Notes: a model not told the origin generated them from the sequence alone. Shown: positions 26,443 to 35,151, numbered from the stretch's first letter. The stretch is 64,000 nucleotides of DNA from Kaistia granuli DSM 23481 (GCF_000380505.1 NZ_AQYH01000005.1:248001-312000); one strand, 5' to 3'. Translations and numbers: made by a program.

Positions 26443-27672
26443 ATGGAACAAGCGGAGCCGTCTCCGGTAGAGCGAAAGCAACGCGGTCTCGCGGTCACCT
26501 TGGCGCTGTCGGTGCTGCTGGCATCGCTTGGGACGAGCATCGCCAATATCGCGCTGCCGGCCCTGGCGGGGGCGTTCGCGGCTCCGTTCGCGCATGTGCA
26601 GGGTGTCGTCGTCGGCTATCTCGCGGCGCTCGCGATCTCGGTGGTCTTCGCGGGTCGGCTTGGTGACAGACATGGCCTGAAGCGCATGCTCGTTATAGGG
26701 ATCGGGCTGTTCGCAGCTTCTGCCCTGCTGTGCGGCATGGCGCCGAACCTGTGGCTGCTAATCATCGCGAGAGCGCTGCAAGGCATCGGCGCCGCCTTCC
26801 TGATGACGTTGCCGATGGCGCTGATGCGCCAGGCGGTGGGCAGGGAGCGCATGGGGCGGGCCATGGGGCTGCTCGGTACGGTCTCGGCGCTGGGGACGGC
26901 GCTCGGCCCGTCGCTGGGCGGGCTTCTGATTCCGATCACGGGCTGGCGGGGCGTTTTTTGGATACAGGTTCCGCTGGCGGTTCTGGCTCTGTATCTCGCA
27001 TGCGCGACGCTGGCGGCTCCGAACGGGGCGGCGAGGGGCCCCGCGAAAGGGGCGCGGTCGCTGCCGGGCTGGAGCCTCCTGCCTAGTCTCGCGGTCAATC
27101 TGCTGGTCGCCGCCGTCATGATGACAACCTTGGTGGTCGGGCCCTTTCTTCTCGGTCTCGGCCTAGGTCTGCAGGAAGCAACAATCGGATTGGTCGTGGC
27201 AATCGGTCCTGTCGTTTCCATCGTCAGCGGCGTGCCGTCGGGACGCCTCGTCGATGGCTGGGGCAGCCGCCGCGTTCTGGTCGTCGGGCTTGTTCTCCTA
27301 GGCGCCGGGGCTTTCCTCCTGGCGCTGTTGCCGGAATGGATCGGTCTCGGCGGCTATGTGCTCGCGATCGTGATTCTGACGCCGGGTTATCAGCTCTTCC
27401 AGGCCGCGAACAACGCGGCCGTCCTTGCCGACGTCGAGCCCGATCGGCGCGGCGCCGTCTCCGGGTGGCTTGCTCTGTCCCGCAATCTGGGGCTGATCGT
27501 CGGCGCTTCGCTCATGGGCGGGGTCTTCGCCTTCGGCGTCGGGACGGATGATTTGATTCATGCCGCGCCTGACGCCATCACCGCCGGAACGAGGCTCACA
27601 TTCCTGGTCGCCGGCGTGATGATCATGCTGGCCCTCGCGGCCGTGTTCCGGCTTGGCGCGGGCTCGGAGTAG
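26443..27672 (+). CDS. MFS drug/metabolite exporter
   Basis: A 409-aa, roughly 12-13-helix major facilitator. Helix 1 reads VLLASLGTSIANIALPALAG. The loop 2-3 signature is FAGRLGDRHGLKRML. The antiporter motif C is LGTALGPSLGGLLIPITGW, typical of drug:H+ antiporters of the DHA1/DHA2 type. It is divergent from the MerR regulator at 25936-26373 and has a 19-bp-spacer promoter. Its codon and base use is slightly less extreme than that of its neighbours. A hairpin (GAACGGC 27713-27719, GCCGTTC 27733-27739) lies between its stop and the converging DUF1428 gene and may end both transcripts. Confidence 0.87.
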   Translation: MEQAEPSPVERKQRGLAVTLALSVLLASLGTSIANIALPALAGAFAAPFAHVQGVVVGYLAALAISVVFAGRLGDRHGLKRMLVIGIGLFAASALLCGMAPNLWLLIIARALQGIGAAFLMTLPMALMRQAVGRERMGRAMGLLGTVSALGTALGPSLGGLLIPITGWRGVFWIQVPLAVLALYLACATLAAPNGAARGPAKGARSLPGWSLLPSLAVNLLVAAVMMTTLVVGPFLLGLGLGLQEATIGLVVAIGPVVSIVSGVPSGRLVDGWGSRRVLVVGLVLLGAGAFLLALLPEWIGLGGYVLAIVILTPGYQLFQAANNAAVLADVEPDRRGAVSGWLALSRNLGLIVGASLMGGVFAFGVGTDDLIHAAPDAITAGTRLTFLVAGVMIMLALAAVFRLGAGSE

Positions 27673-27737
27673 CTGCTGCGCCAGGCTGAAAGCAGGGCCC
27701 CGAGCCCTATCCGAACGGCCTGTCTGGCCGGTGCCGT

Positions 27738-28451
27738 TCAGACGTCGAGGATCGGCTTGAAGCCGCCGAAGATCATGCGCTGGCCGTCGAAGGGCATGGT
27801 GAACTCCATGCGCGGGTCGGCCATGACCTTCTCCCAGCCAGCGACGCGAGCCTCCTTGGACGGCCATTCGATCCACGAATAGACGACCTGCTCGTCGTCC
27901 GTGGCCTTCACGGCGCGGCGGAAATCCGTGACCTTGCCGTCCGGAACATCGTCGGCCCAGCTTTCGACCACTCGCGTGGCACCATGCTCGCGGAGGATCG
28001 GCGCCGTCTTCGCCGCCATGGCGCGATAGGCTTCCTTGTTGGCGCTGGGCACCGCGATCAGCGAGCCATCAATATAACCCGTGCGCCCATCGCCGCCCTT
28101 GTCGACCAGGATCGTCTCGAAGCCGCCATAGATCATCCGTTGTCCGTCGAAGGGCATGGGGGTCCCCATTTCCTTCATGCGCGGATCGCTCATCATCTTC
28201 TGGTTGGCGGCGTCCCGCGTCGCGCGGTCGGGATATTCGCACCAGGAAAAGACGACAACCTCGTCCGGCTTCGCCTGAACGGCGCCCTTGAAGTCGGTCA
28301 CCTTGCCGTCCGGTACGTCGTCGCCCCAGGTCTCGACCAGGCGCGTCACGCCGAATTCGTGAAACAGGGTCGCGGCCTTGGCGGCCATGTCGCGATAGGC
28401 TTCCTTGTTGGCGGCGGGGACTGCCACCACGAATCCCTCGATATAGGACAT
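27738..28451 (-). CDS. Tandem DUF1428 protein (two fused domains)
   Basis: This 237-aa protein is made of two DUF1428 (YbaA-like, dimeric alpha-beta-barrel) copies of about 117 residues each. Copy one: MSYIEGFVVAVPAANKEAYR ... FDGQRMIYGGFETI. Copy two: GYIDGSLIAVPSANKEAYR ... FDGQRMIFGGFKPI. Single-domain versions are the rule and form dimers, so the fusion probably folds as an internal pseudo-dimer. The start MSYIEGF is chosen because both copies begin there; the longer frame crosses the divergent marR promoter. Function is unknown. Control by the divergent MarR regulator is likely. Confidence 0.85.
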   Translation of the reverse strand: MSYIEGFVVAVPAANKEAYRDMAAKAATLFHEFGVTRLVETWGDDVPDGKVTDFKGAVQAKPDEVVVFSWCEYPDRATRDAANQKMMSDPRMKEMGTPMPFDGQRMIYGGFETILVDKGGDGRTGYIDGSLIAVPSANKEAYRAMAAKTAPILREHGATRVVESWADDVPDGKVTDFRRAVKATDDEQVVYSWIEWPSKEARVAGWEKVMADPRMEFTMPFDGQRMIFGGFKPILDV

Positions 28452-28561
28452 CTCGATTTCCTCCACGTCGTTTCGGGCGGGTGGTCCGTCGTCGCCGGTG
28501 CGATCCTCCCGCGCATCCTGCGCGGCACAAGGGACAACGGCTGTCAGAGGCGAAAGTTCAC

Positions 28562-28590
28562 TTGACATAATAGGTTGATATCAACATAAA
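28562..28590 (+). promoter_or_regulatory. marR promoter with 12-bp MarR operator between -35 and -10
   Basis: TTGACA (28562-28567) and CATAAA (28585-28590) are 17 bases apart. The perfect palindrome GTTGATATCAAC (28574-28585) fills the end of the spacer, as expected for an autoregulated MarR protein. The expected transcription start falls on or next to the marR ATG at 28597, suggesting a leaderless transcript. The same palindrome could control the divergent DUF1428 gene. Confidence 0.6.
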
Positions 28591-28596
28591 AGAAGG

Positions 28597-29043
28597 ATGT
28601 CAAATGCCGGCCCCGTGCCCTTCTCGACCACGCTGCATGTCCGCGATCATTGCCTGTGCCTGGCCGCCCAGCGCGCGGCCCGCGCCCTGGCCCGCCGTTT
28701 CGATGAGGCGCTCAAGCCGGTCGGGCTGACCAGCGGCCAGTTCTCGCTGCTGATGTCGCTGAACCGGCCGCAGCCGCCGACGATTGGCTCTGTCGCCGCC
28801 CTGCTCGCCATGGACCGCACCACGCTGACCGCCAATCTGAAGCCGCTGGAGCGGCAGGGCTTCCTGACGGTGACGGTCGACCCCGCCGACCGGCGCGGCC
28901 GGCTGCTGGCGCTGACCGATGCGGGGCGGGCCGCGCTCGCCGCCGCCGTGCCGATCTGGCAGCGTACGCATGAGGCGGTCGAAGAGCCGCTCGGTCCCGG
29001 CGCGGCGGACCGGCTGCGTGAGGGCCTGCTGGCGCTGGCCTGA
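28597..29043 (+). CDS. MarR family transcriptional regulator
   Basis: A 148-aa winged-helix regulator. Hallmarks are LTSGQFSLLMSLNRPQPPTIGSVAALLAMDRTTLTANLKPLERQGFL, read in blocks as recognition helix and preceding helices, then VDPADRRGRLLALTDAGR (beta wing with D-x-R-D/G-x-R). AGAAGG touches the ATG directly, too close for a normal ribosome site, so leaderless translation from 28597 is plausible. GTG at 28615 is an unlikely alternative. It is divergent from the tandem DUF1428 gene and converges on hmuQ. The ligand is unknown, perhaps a phenolic or an oxidant. Confidence 0.88.
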   Translation: MSNAGPVPFSTTLHVRDHCLCLAAQRAARALARRFDEALKPVGLTSGQFSLLMSLNRPQPPTIGSVAALLAMDRTTLTANLKPLERQGFLTVTVDPADRRGRLLALTDAGRAALAAAVPIWQRTHEAVEEPLGPGAADRLREGLLALA

Positions 29044-29062
29044 GCGGGGTGAAGTTCGGCCG

Positions 29063-29102
29063 AAAAAAAAGCCCCCGCCCCCGGGGTGAGGGGCGGAGGC
29101 TT
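29063..29102 (-). terminator. Strong intrinsic terminator after hmuQ
   Basis: Read on the minus strand, AAGCCTCCGCCCC, a short loop, then GGGGCGGGGGC are followed by eight T residues. This is a textbook rho-independent terminator 30 bases past the hmuQ stop. The plus-strand marR stop at 29043 is just on the other side. Confidence 0.85.
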
Positions 29103-29132
29103 CGAAGGGGGTTGGCCCGGAGATCCGGCGGG

Positions 29133-29441
29133 TCAGACGCCGTCGACGGACTTGAAGCCCTCGAAATTCGGATGGCCGAGGAACATCGGCTTGCGGTCGC
29201 CGGCGCCCTTGTGGGAAGCGCGGAACTGCTCCGACTGGGTCCAGGCGATGAAGTTCTCTTCCGTCTCCCAGACCGTGTGCGACGAGTAGAGGGTGTGGTC
29301 CTCGGCCTCGGCGCCCTTCAGGAGGTTGAAGGAGACATAGCCTTCGAGCTCGTTCAGGTGGCGGGGGCGGGTGCGCCAGACTTCCTCGAACTCGGCTTCC
29401 ATGCCCTTGATGACTTTGAAGCGGTTCATGGCGATGTACAT
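29133..29441 (-). CDS. hmuQ: Heme-degrading monooxygenase, HmuQ/IsdG type
   Basis: A 102-aa ABM-fold protein. With the start MYIAMNRF (ATG 29441, GGAAGA seven bases upstream) the residues N6, W67 and H77 fall exactly where IsdG-family enzymes have their Asn-Trp-His catalytic triad (MNRFKVIKG, FIAWTQSEQF, SHKG). Such enzymes open heme and release iron in the cytoplasm. Position next to the heme receptor hmuR and opposite hmuTUV supports a role in heme-iron use like HmuQ of Bradyrhizobium. It lies downstream of hmuR on the same strand (155-base gap) and ends at a strong terminator. ATG at 29447 is an alternative start. Confidence 0.88.
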   Translation of the reverse strand: MYIAMNRFKVIKGMEAEFEEVWRTRPRHLNELEGYVSFNLLKGAEAEDHTLYSSHTVWETEENFIAWTQSEQFRASHKGAGDRKPMFLGHPNFEGFKSVDGV

Positions 29442-29596
29442 GGTCATTCTTCCGTTTGCGTGCCGATGAGGTGCGTGGGTGGGTGATGCGCGCCGAATGG
29501 GGCGAAAAAGGTGAGGAGGGACGACCGGAAACCGGCCTCCCCCCTCGCGCCTGCCCGTCGTCACCACACCGCCGGGCAGGCGTATTCAGGATCGGC

Positions 29597-31759
29597 TCAG
29601 AACTGCATCTTGGCCGTGAGCAGGAAGGTGCGGCCACGGCCGGTCGGCGGGACAACGCCATAGGAGGCGACGTTGGACAGGGCCGGCGTATAGGTCTTGT
29701 CGAACAGGTTGGTCACATTGGCCGACAGGTCGAGGCCGTTGTCGAACGAGTAGTTGGCGAAGGCGTCGACCAGTGTGTAGGCGGCCCAATCATCATTGGG
29801 ACCGTACTCGCCGTCGCCGCCGTCGACTTCGCCGACATAGTTGAGCCGGCCGCCGACGGTCAGGCGCTGCTCGAGGAAGCGGGCGCCGGCGGTGAGGACA
29901 AAGACATTCTCCGGCAGGTAGCTGGTGGCGCCGAGACCGTCCGTCTGGGCCGGCAGGTCCGACTTGGCGTGGGTATAGGCGATGCTGCCGAACGCGAAGC
30001 CGGCATCATAGGCCGTCTCGAGCTCGAAGCCCTGGACCACCGACGTGCCCGGATTGTTGGCGAAATAGGTGCCGGAAGACGGGGTGCCAGTCGGGAACCG
30101 CACGATCTTCGTCGTGATGTAGTTCTCGATGTCCTGGTAGTAGTAGTTGGCCTTCAGGCGGAAGCTGTCGCCTTCCGTGAGCAGCCCGTCTGTCTTGACG
30201 TTGGCGCCGACTTCCCAGCCCTTGGCGATTTCGGGCTCGAGGAACGGGTTCGGGAACATCGTGACGAAGGGGCCGCCCGGATGCGAGCCGCCGAGCATGG
30301 TTTCCTGGATGGTCGGGGCGCGGAACGTCTCGGCATAGGTGATGTAGGGCTGCAGCCACTCAAGCGGGTTGAGCGCCACGGTGATGCGCGGATCCAGGCG
30401 CCCGTCGGAATTGTCGACATTGTAGGTGCCGATCGGCAGGCCGGCCGGGTTGTTGCCGCTGATCGTCGTGTCGCCCTTGACCGAGTAGAAGTCGTAGCGC
30501 AGGCCGGCGATCACATCGACGATGTTGTAGGAGAAGGTCGTCTCCGAGAAGACACCACCGATGTCGCTCTTGCCGCTCGGATTGACGCCGCCAGCCTTGC
30601 TGGGGGCGATCGTGTTGTAGGAGTCGACGGTGTCGTGGAAATATTCGAAACCGTAAGTCGACGAGACGCCGACATTGCCGAGGGTAAAGTTCGACGTATT
30701 CGAGATATCGAAGCCGATGCCCTGATCTTCGATCGTCCGTCCCGCCGCCGTATAGCCGGCTGAAATCGGCGAATCGTAGACCATCTTCACGTCATTGTAG
30801 TAGAAATTGCCGCGAAGATTGAGGAGCTCGCTGTCCGGATCCCAGTTGAAGCCGGCGGTATAGGTGTTCGACTTGACGTTCTGGTTGTAGCTGTTGGCGG
30901 CGAAATCATTGTCGTAGAGCACGGCGCCGAAATTGACCGTGAGGTCGTCGGTGGGCGCGAACTCGGCCTTGGCGAGACCGGAGAGCAGGTTTCGGTTGGT
31001 GTTGGCGACGGTGATGCCATCGCCATTCTCGTAGTCGTTCGGGCTGCTGTAGCTGATGGCGCCGGCGATTGCCGCGCCGCCGCCGGTCGAGCGCAGCGCG
31101 CCGGCCGCCATTTCCGAGAAGCCGACATTGTTGCTGCCCCAGGACAGCATCGCCAGCGCGCCCCAGTTCTTGCCGTCGGTCAGGATGTCGTCGACGCCGA
31201 GGGTGCGGACATTGGCCTGGCCCATCAGCGCGCCGGCGCCGCCGGCGGTCGAGACGGCGCCGCGGGTGACGTCGACGCCGGCAACCAGCGCCGGGTCTAC
31301 ATAGGCGAAGCCCTGCGCCTCATGCGAGGTGAAACGGAAGTTCTGGCGCACGCCGTCGATCGTCGTGTTGACGCGGCCCGAGCCTTCCAGGCCGCGGATG
31401 TTCACCGACAGGCCGGAATTCTCGATGCTGTCGCGCGAAAAGGTGCCCGGCATGGCGCGCAGCACGTTGCCGATGTTGCGCTGGCCGAACAGCTGGATCT
31501 CGTCCTCGGTGGCGGTGCTGACAGGGCCGGGGGTGGCGAACGGGTTCTTCCAGCCTTCCTGCGTCGTCGTCGAGACGATCGGCGACAGGAAGCTGCCCTC
31601 GCCCTTGGCGGCCTTCTTCTTCAGCTCCTCATCCGTCTCGCTGCTGTTGGCGGCCGGCGTCGGCGCGGTTTGCGCCTTGGCGGCGGTGGCGGCGAAGGCG
31701 GAGAGAAGTGCGGCGGCGGTACCAGCCATCAGCCAAGTCTTATGTCGAACGACACGCAT
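29597..31759 (-). CDS. hmuR: TonB-dependent hemoglobin/heme outer-membrane receptor
   Basis: A 720-aa outer-membrane receptor. A signal peptide spans about residues 1-30 (ending AAKAQ-TAP). A TonB-box-like IVSTTT lies near residue 63, followed by the plug domain (NVLRAMPGTFSRDSIENSG, VNIRGLEGSGRVNTTIDGVR). The 22-strand barrel contains the heme-receptor motifs FRAP (AETFRAPTIQETM) and NPxL-like NPFLEPE, with a histidine in GGSHPGGP between them, as in HmuR/BhuR/HemR receptors. The C-terminus ends in aromatic F (LTAKMQF). It is divergent from hemP-hmuTUV across a Fur-like palindrome. Confidence 0.92.
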   Translation of the reverse strand: MRVVRHKTWLMAGTAAALLSAFAATAAKAQTAPTPAANSSETDEELKKKAAKGEGSFLSPIVSTTTQEGWKNPFATPGPVSTATEDEIQLFGQRNIGNVLRAMPGTFSRDSIENSGLSVNIRGLEGSGRVNTTIDGVRQNFRFTSHEAQGFAYVDPALVAGVDVTRGAVSTAGGAGALMGQANVRTLGVDDILTDGKNWGALAMLSWGSNNVGFSEMAAGALRSTGGGAAIAGAISYSSPNDYENGDGITVANTNRNLLSGLAKAEFAPTDDLTVNFGAVLYDNDFAANSYNQNVKSNTYTAGFNWDPDSELLNLRGNFYYNDVKMVYDSPISAGYTAAGRTIEDQGIGFDISNTSNFTLGNVGVSSTYGFEYFHDTVDSYNTIAPSKAGGVNPSGKSDIGGVFSETTFSYNIVDVIAGLRYDFYSVKGDTTISGNNPAGLPIGTYNVDNSDGRLDPRITVALNPLEWLQPYITYAETFRAPTIQETMLGGSHPGGPFVTMFPNPFLEPEIAKGWEVGANVKTDGLLTEGDSFRLKANYYYQDIENYITTKIVRFPTGTPSSGTYFANNPGTSVVQGFELETAYDAGFAFGSIAYTHAKSDLPAQTDGLGATSYLPENVFVLTAGARFLEQRLTVGGRLNYVGEVDGGDGEYGPNDDWAAYTLVDAFANYSFDNGLDLSANVTNLFDKTYTPALSNVASYGVVPPTGRGRTFLLTAKMQF

Positions 31760-31917
31760 GCGAGCCCCATTGAATGTTCTGTGATGGGCCTGGCTGGCTG
31801 TCCGGGCGTGCGCGGCTTTCGCGCGGCGCCGGCTCTGGCGTGCTTGGCGGTTTCTTCGCTGGTCCGCCGGCCGTCGCGAATGCGGCGAAATCGGGGGTCA
31901 GCGATGTTTCACTTGCG

Positions 31918-31947
31918 GAGATACGAAAAGGTGAGTACGTCAGTCAA
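31918..31947 (-). promoter_or_regulatory. Candidate hmuR promoter
   Basis: On the minus strand, TTGACT (31942-31947) is followed after 18 bases by TATCTC (31918-31923). They lie between the Fur-like palindrome and the hmuR start, leaving a leader of about 150 bases. Supported by spacing only. Confidence 0.35.
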
Positions 31948-31955
31948 CTAAATTG

Positions 31956-31972
31956 TTGCGAATAATTCGCAA
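31956..31972. promoter_or_regulatory. Fur/Irr-type iron-control palindrome in the heme locus
   Basis: TTGCGAAT-A-ATTCGCAA is a perfect 17-base palindrome. It sits in the only AT-rich patch of the 265-base region between the divergent hmuR and hemP genes. Size and composition resemble Fur-family operators, so iron-responsive repression of both directions is likely. Whether Fur, Irr or another regulator binds cannot be told by eye. Confidence 0.6.
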
Positions 31973-32024
31973 GTTTAGAACCGCTCAAAATTACCGCTCC
32001 CCCAAGCAAGCAGGCGGGACAGAG

Positions 32025-32201
32025 ATGCAAGACACACCCATGGTTGGATCTTCCCTCGAGGCTTCCCCGGCGGGCTCCGGTCCGCGCGTCGTATCCAGCG
32101 CCGATCTGCTCGACGGATCGCGCGAGATCATCATTCGCCATGTCGGCGAGGACTACAGGCTGCGCCTTACCCGGGCCGGCAAGCTCATATTGAACAAGTA
32201 G
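32025..32201 (+). CDS. hemP: Hemin uptake protein HemP
   Basis: This 58-aa protein ends [20 protein letters not shown] followed by [15 protein letters not shown], the HemP signature. HemP is the small conserved protein at the head of heme-uptake operons. In some bacteria it is reported to bind DNA and activate the heme receptor gene. The ATG at 32025 is preferred over the upstream frame, which would extend into the iron-control palindrome region; CGGGACAGAG precedes it. hmuT begins eight bases after its stop. Confidence 0.9.
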   Translation: MQDTPMVGSSLEASPAGSGPRVVSSADLLDGSREIIIRHVGEDYRLRLTRAGKLILNK

Positions 32202-32209
32202 ACGGGATC

Positions 32210-33208
32210 ATGATGAGGCTCGCGCATACTTCCCCCCACCACGGCGCGCCGCGTTCGCTCGAGCGTTTCGCCGGCCGCCGCTCCCAGATCGTCTTCGGCC
32301 TGGCCGTCGCCGTCGGCATCACCCTCTCCGCGATCGTCCAGACGGTCGCGGCGGAGCGGGTGATCGAGGACGCCACCGGCCGCTCGGTCAAGATCGGCAG
32401 CACGGACCGCATCGTCACCATCGGTGGCGACATCACCGAGATCGTCTATGCGCTGGGCGCCGGCGACCGCATCATCGCCCGCGACACCACCTCGTCCTAT
32501 CCGCCCGAGGCGAACGCCAAGCCGGACATCGGCTACATGCGGGCGCTGTCGGCCGAGGGCGTGCTGTCGGTCAAGCCGGACCTGATCATCGCCGTCGAAG
32601 GCTCCGGTCCGAAGGATGCCGTCGACCTGCTCGAATCCGCCTCGGTGCCGATCGTCATCGTGCCGGAGAAGCATTCGCCTGAAAGCATCGTCGCCAAGAT
32701 CCGCCTGATCGCCGATATCCTCGGCGAGGCGGAGAAGGGCAACAAGATGGCCGATACGCTGGCGGCCCGCTTCGGCGCGCTCGAGGCGGCGATCGCCAAG
32801 ATTCCGGCCGACGAGCGCAAGAAGGCCGTGTTCCTGATGAGCCTCGCCGGCGGCAAGCCGATGGCGGCCGGCCACAACACCTCCGCCGACGCCATGATCG
32901 GGCTTGCCGGTGGCATCAACCCGATGGGATCGGTCGAGGGCTACAAGCCGGCTTCCGACGAGGCGCTGATCGCCGCGGCGCCGGAAGTCGTCGTCATGAT
33001 GAATTCGCAGAGCGGCCCGCCGAAGCCGGACGTCGTGTTCGATTCGCCCTCGCTGCGCGCCACCCCGGCCGCGACGAACAAGGCGCTGGTCGCCATGGAC
33101 GGCCTCTATCTGCTCGGCTTCGGCCCGCGCACCGCCGATGCCGCCCGCGACCTCGCCCAGGCGATCTATCCGTCGCTGGACCTCCCCGAGTGGCCGGCGG
33201 CGAACTGA
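32210..33208 (+). CDS. hmuT: Heme ABC transporter periplasmic binding protein HmuT
   Basis: A 332-aa cluster-A-type binding protein. A long N-terminal basic region and hydrophobic stretch (FGLAVAVGITLSAIVQTVAA) form the signal sequence. The lobes read RSVKIGSTDRIVTIGGDITEIVYALGAGDRII and KPDLIIAVEGSGP, typical of HmuT/PhuT. The heme-ligand tyrosine is probably in TTSSYPPEA. It receives heme from HmuR and passes it to HmuUV. The stop overlaps the hmuU start (ATGA). Confidence 0.92.
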   Translation: MMRLAHTSPHHGAPRSLERFAGRRSQIVFGLAVAVGITLSAIVQTVAAERVIEDATGRSVKIGSTDRIVTIGGDITEIVYALGAGDRIIARDTTSSYPPEANAKPDIGYMRALSAEGVLSVKPDLIIAVEGSGPKDAVDLLESASVPIVIVPEKHSPESIVAKIRLIADILGEAEKGNKMADTLAARFGALEAAIAKIPADERKKAVFLMSLAGGKPMAAGHNTSADAMIGLAGGINPMGSVEGYKPASDEALIAAAPEVVVMMNSQSGPPKPDVVFDSPSLRATPAATNKALVAMDGLYLLGFGPRTADAARDLAQAIYPSLDLPEWPAAN

Positions 33209-34287
33209 TGTCTCTCGTCATGACAGCTCCGATCGCCGGCGATCGCCGCGGCCGCGCGCGGGTGGTGATCGCCGGCCTCGTCGTCCTGCTGATCGTCGCC
33301 GCGCTGGCCTCGCTCTGTATCGGACCGTCCGGCCTCTCCACCGCCGAGGTGGCCGGCCTGCTCTCCGATGCGCTCGCCGGCCGGTTCGACGAGATCAGCA
33401 CCGTCAATCACGTCATCCTGTTCGACATCCGCATCCCGCGCACCCTGCTCGGCGCCATGGTCGGCGCCGCGCTGGCTCTGGCCGGCGCCATGATGCAGGG
33501 CCTGTTCCGCAACCCGCTCGCCGATCCCGGCCTCGTCGGCGTGTCGTCGGGCGCGGCGCTCGGCGCTGTGCTCGTGATCGTGCTCGGCGGCGCCTTCCTC
33601 GCCCCGGTGATGGACTTCCTCGGCATCGGCGCGCTTCCGATCGCCGCTTTCTTCGGCGGTCTCGGGACGACGCTGTTGCTCTATTCGATAGCCACCCGCC
33701 AGGGCCGCACCTCGGTCGGCACCATGCTGCTGGCCGGCATCGCGCTCGGCGCCATCGCCGGCGCCATCACCGCCTATCTCGTCTTCCGCAGCAACGACTT
33801 CCAGCTGCGCGAGCTGACCTTCTGGTCGATGGGCGGGCTCGGCGGCGCGACCTGGAAGAAGCTCGGCCTGGCGCTGCCCTTCATCATCGGCGTCTTTCTC
33901 GCCATGCCGTTCACCGCGCGCGGGCTCGATGCCCTGGTGCTGGGCGAATCGGAGGCGCGCCATCTCGGTTTCAACACCCAGTGGCTGAAGAGCCTGATCA
34001 TCTTCGTCGTGGCGCTGGCCGTCGGCGTCTCGGTCGCGTTTGCCGGCATCATCGGCTTTGTCGGCATCGTCGTGCCGCATGTGCTGCGGCTGGTGATCGG
34101 GCCGGAGCACCGCACGCTGCTGCCGGCGACGGCGCTGCTCGGCGCGACGCTGCTGATCGTCGCCGACATGATCTGCCGGACCATTGTCGCGCCGGCCGAA
34201 CTGCCGATCGGCATCGTCACCGCCACCATCGGCGCGCCCTTCTTCCTGTCGATCCTGCTCAGGAAGCGCGGCGTCATCGATCTCTGA
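33208..34287 (+). CDS. hmuU: Heme ABC transporter permease HmuU
   Basis: A 359-aa FecCD/BtuC-type permease with about ten hydrophobic segments. RIPRTLLGAMVGAALALAGAM-type (FDIRIPRTLLGAMVGAALAL) and GLFRNPLADPGLVGVSSGAALGA are the family signatures, and GFVGIVVPHVLRL is the conserved ATPase-contact loop. The ATG at 33208 overlaps the hmuT stop and is preferred over the upstream GTG at 33190. hmuV follows after 78 bases. Confidence 0.93.
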   Translation: MSLVMTAPIAGDRRGRARVVIAGLVVLLIVAALASLCIGPSGLSTAEVAGLLSDALAGRFDEISTVNHVILFDIRIPRTLLGAMVGAALALAGAMMQGLFRNPLADPGLVGVSSGAALGAVLVIVLGGAFLAPVMDFLGIGALPIAAFFGGLGTTLLLYSIATRQGRTSVGTMLLAGIALGAIAGAITAYLVFRSNDFQLRELTFWSMGGLGGATWKKLGLALPFIIGVFLAMPFTARGLDALVLGESEARHLGFNTQWLKSLIIFVVALAVGVSVAFAGIIGFVGIVVPHVLRLVIGPEHRTLLPATALLGATLLIVADMICRTIVAPAELPIGIVTATIGAPFFLSILLRKRGVIDL

Positions 34288-34365
34288 CCAAAGGGGACGG
34301 GCGGCGGCGCCGGCCTGAGGGTCGCCCGCCGCGCCTTCCGTCGATCCGTAGCAACGGGACGCACC

Positions 34366-35151
34366 ATGCTCGAAGTTGAAAACCTGACCGTCCGCGCCGG
34401 CAAGCGCGATATCCTCGATCGCGTGTCACTCAAGGTGGTGCCCGGTCAGTTGACGGCCGTGGTCGGCCCGAACGGCGCCGGCAAGTCGACGATCATGAAG
34501 GCGGTCACCGGCGAATTGCGCCCTGCCCATGGCAGCATCAAGCTCGACGGCAAGAACGTCGCCGCCTATCCGGCCTATGAGATGGCAGCCCGCCGCGCCG
34601 TGCTGCCGCAGGCGTCCTCGCTCGCCTTTCCCTTCACCGTGCACGAGGTCGTGCGCCTTGGCACCAGCGGCGCGCTTTCCGCCGCCGATCGCGCCGCCCG
34701 TGTCGCCGCCGCCCTGATCCGCGTCGATCTGAACGGCTTTGGCGGCCGCTTCTTCCAGGAGCTTTCCGGCGGCGAGCAGCAGCGCGTCCACCTCGCCCGC
34801 GTGCTCTGTCAGGTCTGGGAGCCGGTCGTCGACGGCGTGCCGCGCTATCTCTTCCTCGACGAGCCGACGGCGAGCCTCGATCTGCGCCACCAGCTCCTCA
34901 CCCTCGACACGGCGCGCGCCTTCGCGGCGGCTGGCGGCGGCGTCGTCGCCATCCTGCACGATCTGAACCTCGCGGCGCTCTATGCCGACAAGATCATCGT
35001 CGTCAGCGCCGGTCGCATCGCCGCCGATGGTCCGCCGCGCGAGGTGTTGACCGACGAGATGATGCGCCAGGTCTTCGGCGTCAGTGTGCATGTCGGCGGC
35101 GTGCCGACCGATGCGCCGTTCATCCTGCCGCATTCGGCCCGCGCCGCCTGA
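34366..35151 (+). CDS. hmuV: Heme ABC transporter ATP-binding protein HmuV
   Basis: A 261-aa ATPase with Walker A GPNGAGKST, signature LSGGEQQRVHLARVLCQVW, Walker B YLFLDEPTASLD and the H-loop ILHDLNLAALYADKI. The insert EPVVDGVPRY before Walker B is typical of HmuV. It completes hemP-hmuT-hmuU-hmuV; imported heme would then be opened by HmuQ encoded across the divergent promoter. Confidence 0.93.
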   Translation: MLEVENLTVRAGKRDILDRVSLKVVPGQLTAVVGPNGAGKSTIMKAVTGELRPAHGSIKLDGKNVAAYPAYEMAARRAVLPQASSLAFPFTVHEVVRLGTSGALSAADRAARVAAALIRVDLNGFGGRFFQELSGGEQQRVHLARVLCQVWEPVVDGVPRYLFLDEPTASLDLRHQLLTLDTARAFAAAGGGVVAILHDLNLAALYADKIIVVSAGRIAADGPPREVLTDEMMRQVFGVSVHVGGVPTDAPFILPHSARAA

